From Climacteris rufus (lineage: Eukaryota > Chordata > Aves > Passeriformes > Climacteridae): a stretch of 64,000 bases of DNA. The stretch lies in assembly GCA_013398175.1 (NCBI GenBank), contig VZRZ01002012.1:584125-648124 (forward strand), written 5' to 3'. Below are positions 60,946 through 64,000 of this stretch, in pieces. Made by a program: the position numbers and the translations under genes. The notes under the pieces were generated by a model, which did no database searches, had not been told where the DNA came from, and was given only the letters and a program-made list of their open reading frames with translations. Positions within the stretch are counted from its first letter, which is position 1, and every line of letters begins with the position of its first letter.

Positions 60946-62051
60946 AAAATTGTTCCACTCCAATGGAAATATATTCAAGAGTGCAGTATTTTTAATTCAG
61001 ATGTTCTATGTAAACAGCAGATGTAAGATAAAATGAAAGATCTTTAGAATACAGGACTGTACCTAGAACATCTTGTTAGTTCAAGATCTCTCTGGGTTTC
61101 TTGCCAAAGTTTTTAAGTATGACATCATAACCAGGAACCCCAGTTTGTCTCTTAATCACTGCATGTTTCTCATGAAGCTTTAGATAAGTGCAGCCTGGCG
61201 ATGCCCAGTATTACTCCCTGCCTATCTCTGAAATGTTACAGAGCATACTCACTAGTATATGCAAAAAAAGAACATGCTTAGAACACTTCCCAATGACAAA
61301 AAAAGAGTAACTTATTTTCTAGGAAGTTATTTAACTCCAACGCAGCAAAACCAGAGCAGAAATGTAGGATTTACATTTACAAATAACATTTTTAAAGATG
61401 TATTTAAAAACCACAACTTTGCAAGTTTAATGCCTTTTAAAAGATGAAATGTATTTAGTTGTTAAACTAGAATAATGGAATTGACAGAATTTGAGTTAAT
61501 AGACTATTTTTGTTAAGGTCTTATTTTATATGACTGTGCAAATTACTTCTCTTCTATCTGCTCCAATTTTGCCCACTATAAAAAGGGATGACAACCACAT
61601 TTTGAAAAGCAGTATTGAGCCAACATTCTTATAAGATGCAAAAGCAATACAGCCTTAAGACAAGAAAGATTCTTTCACAGGATGTCCTTATCCACTTTTC
61701 TTTCTCTTTGAAGAGGTATGTGTGAATGCTTTCCTAAACTATAATCTTGAGACTTTTATGAGAAGAGACATTGCTATGTGCACATTTAGGTTTTTTTAAA
61801 TAACAAATCATATTTATATTCTTAGATTTTATAAGGGTGAAGAAACTAGCAGTTTGTCAAAAGAAATCTATTTATGTAAAACAAAAAAATCTGAAAGTTC
61901 AGACTTGTACTTTTGTTGAGTTTGTTAGTTGCACAGTACAAATTGATGTGGCATGTATTGAGAAGTAAATGTAGCCAGTGGTGAAGAGCTCAGACTGGTC
62001 ATATGGGTGATGTGAGTTAACTCCATGCCTACTTCATGGTAACAAAAATAA

Positions 62052-62914
62052 CATAGAATGATAGAATGGTTTGGGTTGGAAGGGATCTCTAAGGTCACCT
62101 CTGCAGTGAGTGGGGACATCTTGAACTAGATGAGGTTGCTCAGAGCCCCACCCAACCTGACCTTGAATGTTTCCAGGGATAGAGCATCTACCATCTCTCT
62201 GGGCAACTTGTTCCAGTGTTTCACCACCATCATTGTAAAAATCTTCTTCCTTACATCTAGTCTAAGTCTACCCTCTTCTAGGTTAAAATCGTTATCCCTT
62301 GTCCTATTGCTACAGGTCCTATTAAAAAGTACATCTTCATCTCTCTTGCAGGCTGCCTTTAGACAGTGAAAGATTGCTATAATGTCTCCCTGAAGCCCTT
62401 TTTTCTCCAGCCTGAACAGCCCCAACTTTCTCAGCCTGTCCTCACAGGAGAGGTGCTCTACCCCTCTGACCATCTCTGTGTCCCTCTTCTGGACTTGCTT
62501 CAACAGGTTCACATCCTTCTTATGTTAGGAATCCCAGAACTGGACATAATACTCCATGTGGGGTCTCATAAGATTGGAGTAGAGGCAGAATCACCTCCCT
62601 TGACCTGCTGGTAAAGCTTCTGATGCAGTCCAGGACACAATCTGGCCTCCAAGTGCTCATTGCTGGCTCATGTTCATTACTATCTACCACCACCCCCAAG
62701 CCCTTCTCGGCAGGGCTGCTCTCCATTTCCTCATTCCCCTGCCTGTATTGAAATCCGGGATTGCCCTGATCCAGGTGCAGCACTTGCACCTGGCCTTGTT
62801 GAACTTCATGAGATTCACCTGGGCCCACTTCTGGAGCCTGTCCACGTTCTTCTGGATGGCATCCCATATCTCAGGTGTGTCAACCACACCATCCAGTTTG
62901 GGGTTGTCTGACAT
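62052..62914 (-). mobile_element. CR1 LINE, from the RT FADD box to the 3' end (minus)
   Basis: The plus strand opens with CATAGAATGATAGAATGGTT then TGGGTTGGAAGGGATCTCTA, the complement of a typical CR1 3' tail. On the minus strand, frames in succession cover most of late ORF2. At 62914-62684 these are SDNPKLDGVVDTPEIWDAIQ and VDRLQKWAQVNLMKFNKARC. At about 62804-62520, after a shift, they are VLHLDQGNPGFQYRQGNEEM and GLGVVVDSNE. At 62512-62126 the frame is open for 128 codons with MVRGVEHLSCEDRLRKLGLF, LQGDIIAIFHCLKAA, NRTRDNDFNL, RLDVRKKIFTMMVVKHWNKL and LSLETFKVRLGGALSN. The element is truncated right at the catalytic box, whose ADD has become SDN here. It is among the better preserved copies but cannot be active. 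The plus-strand frames at 62130-62936 are antisense shadows. Confidence 0.96.
62126..62512 (-). pseudogene. CR1 ORF2 C-terminal fragment
   Basis: This 128-codon open stretch is the C-terminal end of the CR1 second open reading frame, after the reverse transcriptase core. The family order is kept: an EHLSCEDRLRKLGLFRLEKK helix region, a GDIIAIFHCLKAA block, the NRTRDN motif, LRLDVRKKIFTMMVVKHWNK, and LSLETFKVRLGGALSNLI. In intact elements this part belongs to the replication polyprotein. Here it is separated by frameshifts from the rest, with no promoter or RNA-binding N-terminal part. It is a relic. Confidence 0.9.
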
Positions 62915-64000
62915 AGAATATCTTAGAAATGAGTGATTGCAAATGATACATGATAACAACACAGAAGTTTTCCTCTAATTTTGCAGCATACTTATGTCAT
63001 CACATAAGTTAGCTTTTGCAGCTGTCTTTGCTGAAAAGTACATTTACTTAGAGTTACCTGCAGTATTTTATTTCTTCCTTATCTTCCACATTGTCATGTA
63101 CTTGAACAAAGATGTCACCTAATTCTGTTCCTATACTTACTTTTTATTTTGTAATAGTGTCCAGAGCCCTGGGTTACAGACTTCAGCACTAATATAGCTG
63201 GTGTACTATATTAGTGCAGGAAAGTCTCAGTTTTAGTATCCGACTGTCAACACCTACCCTTGAACCCTCACAAATACATGAACAATCCTTTTTCACAAAT
63301 AAGAAGGAAAGCCACATGACTTAAGTCTAAATCCTATAAGATATTGGAAGAAAGGAATTTCTTTCTCAGCCTGTCAAGCAGACTGACTAGTACCTCTTAA
63401 TTTTTTTACTGAAATTTAGTATTCTTTTCCTCACTTCTCTCTCATATTAAGACCTGGAGTAGACTTACATGAGCTTTCACACTGGTCATACCACAGGTTC
63501 ACAGAGTTCACTTAGACTCTTCATTACAGTGACTAGGAATAGGTGCTATTTAATACATTCTTGAGTTGGGTCACTGCAACCACATATTTTATTTTCATTT
63601 TAGAAAGGATTTTAAAGTTTTCTTTCATTTTTCAGTTGCTGTTTTGCTCATCTTCTCTCTTCTTGAGACTATAGGGCTAAATTTACCTAGTGTTTCTACT
63701 GGAAGAACCTGGCTCAGGACTTGATGCTGCCACCTGTCAAGTCTGAGGTACATTAAAAGATTCATCTGAGATCCTTTAAACTGTGGCAGAATTACTGAAA
63801 TCTCCTAATGGAATGGGATTTAATGATAATTTGTAGTACTACCAATTTTTACAAGTATATTTAGAGGTTATGTTCAAATAACAGCATTTTCACATGCCTT
63901 TATGCATCATATTCAGAGAAGTCTTGCATTAGCTTAAACCTGTGCCCTAAGAAGATCTCATTCTTCCTGGAAAGACATGTTCTGCTTAGTTACAAAGTGT
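62915..64000. other. Unique AT-rich non-coding sequence
   Basis: I see no gene. It contains the perfect hairpin at 63186-63217. Confidence 0.5.
63186..63217. repeat. Perfect 12-bp hairpin, 8-base loop
   Basis: GCACTAATATAG (63186-63197) pairs exactly with CTATATTAGTGC (63206-63217) around the loop CTGGTGTA. It is the longest perfect short-loop inverted repeat I noticed in the window. It could be a remnant of a palindromic mobile element (for example a MITE end pair) or a mutational palindrome. Confidence 0.85.

Larger units (their letters stand above)
53693..62051. other. Long non-coding interval
   Basis: I see no gene. It includes short local repeats at 55574-55643, 57501-57634 and 60893-60945, and a candidate conserved element at 59630-60080. 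Open frames such as 55347-55742 (131 codons) run through the local GGTATCT repeats and show no domain. Confidence 0.5.

Noticed and set aside
62130..62936. Plus-strand frames of 79-88 codons
   Set aside because: They are antisense to the minus-strand CR1 at 62052-62914.

Overview
This window looks like AT-rich, non-coding nuclear DNA from a bird. The main evidence is a set of CR1 LINE retrotransposon fragments in both orientations. Several end in the avian CR1 3' signature, reading like TTCCAACCCAAACCATTCTATGATTCTATG or its complement. One tail (about 32648-32727, minus) resembles a CR1 tail type I associate with songbirds, so a passerine is plausible but not proven. I found no protein-coding gene, rRNA, tRNA, CRISPR array or bacterial-type operon. 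The open reading frames are short, AT-rich and scattered on both strands. Those with recognisable similarity are decayed CR1 reverse transcriptase. The window therefore reads as an intergenic region or part of a very large intron.

Layout. 1-3300: unique AT-rich sequence. 3301-3690: CR1, minus. 3691-8943: unique sequence. 8944-9118: CR1 with an internal deletion, plus. 11899-11999: CR1 3' tail, plus. 14741-15225: CR1, minus. 16365-18315: the longest CR1, plus, covering most of the reverse transcriptase and the 3' end. 24305-25237: CR1, plus. 28361-28850: a much older CR1-type element, minus. 31561-31630 and 32648-32727: CR1 tails, plus and minus. 36580-36735 and 38098-38300: two more very old LINE remnants. 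38.3-62.0 kb: almost free of recognisable LINEs apart from one weak tail near 53.5 kb, with several stretches that look like conserved non-coding elements. 62052-62914: CR1, minus.

Microsatellites are short and simple: (TA)n, (TATC)n, (GTTT)n/(AT)n, (GT)n, (CAAA)n and (AAAT)n. There are also small local tandem duplications and a few perfect short hairpins.

I did not find a novel multi-gene system. The items most worth a second look are: an unassigned dispersed repeat present twice (23025-23170 and 29924-30070); the ancient LINE remnants; a 74-bp exon-like block with good splice signals at 53619-53692; a perfect 12-bp hairpin at 63186-63217; and the repeat-poor, possibly regulatory 39-61 kb interval. 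All similarity calls were made by eye from memory of the families, and boundaries are approximate.
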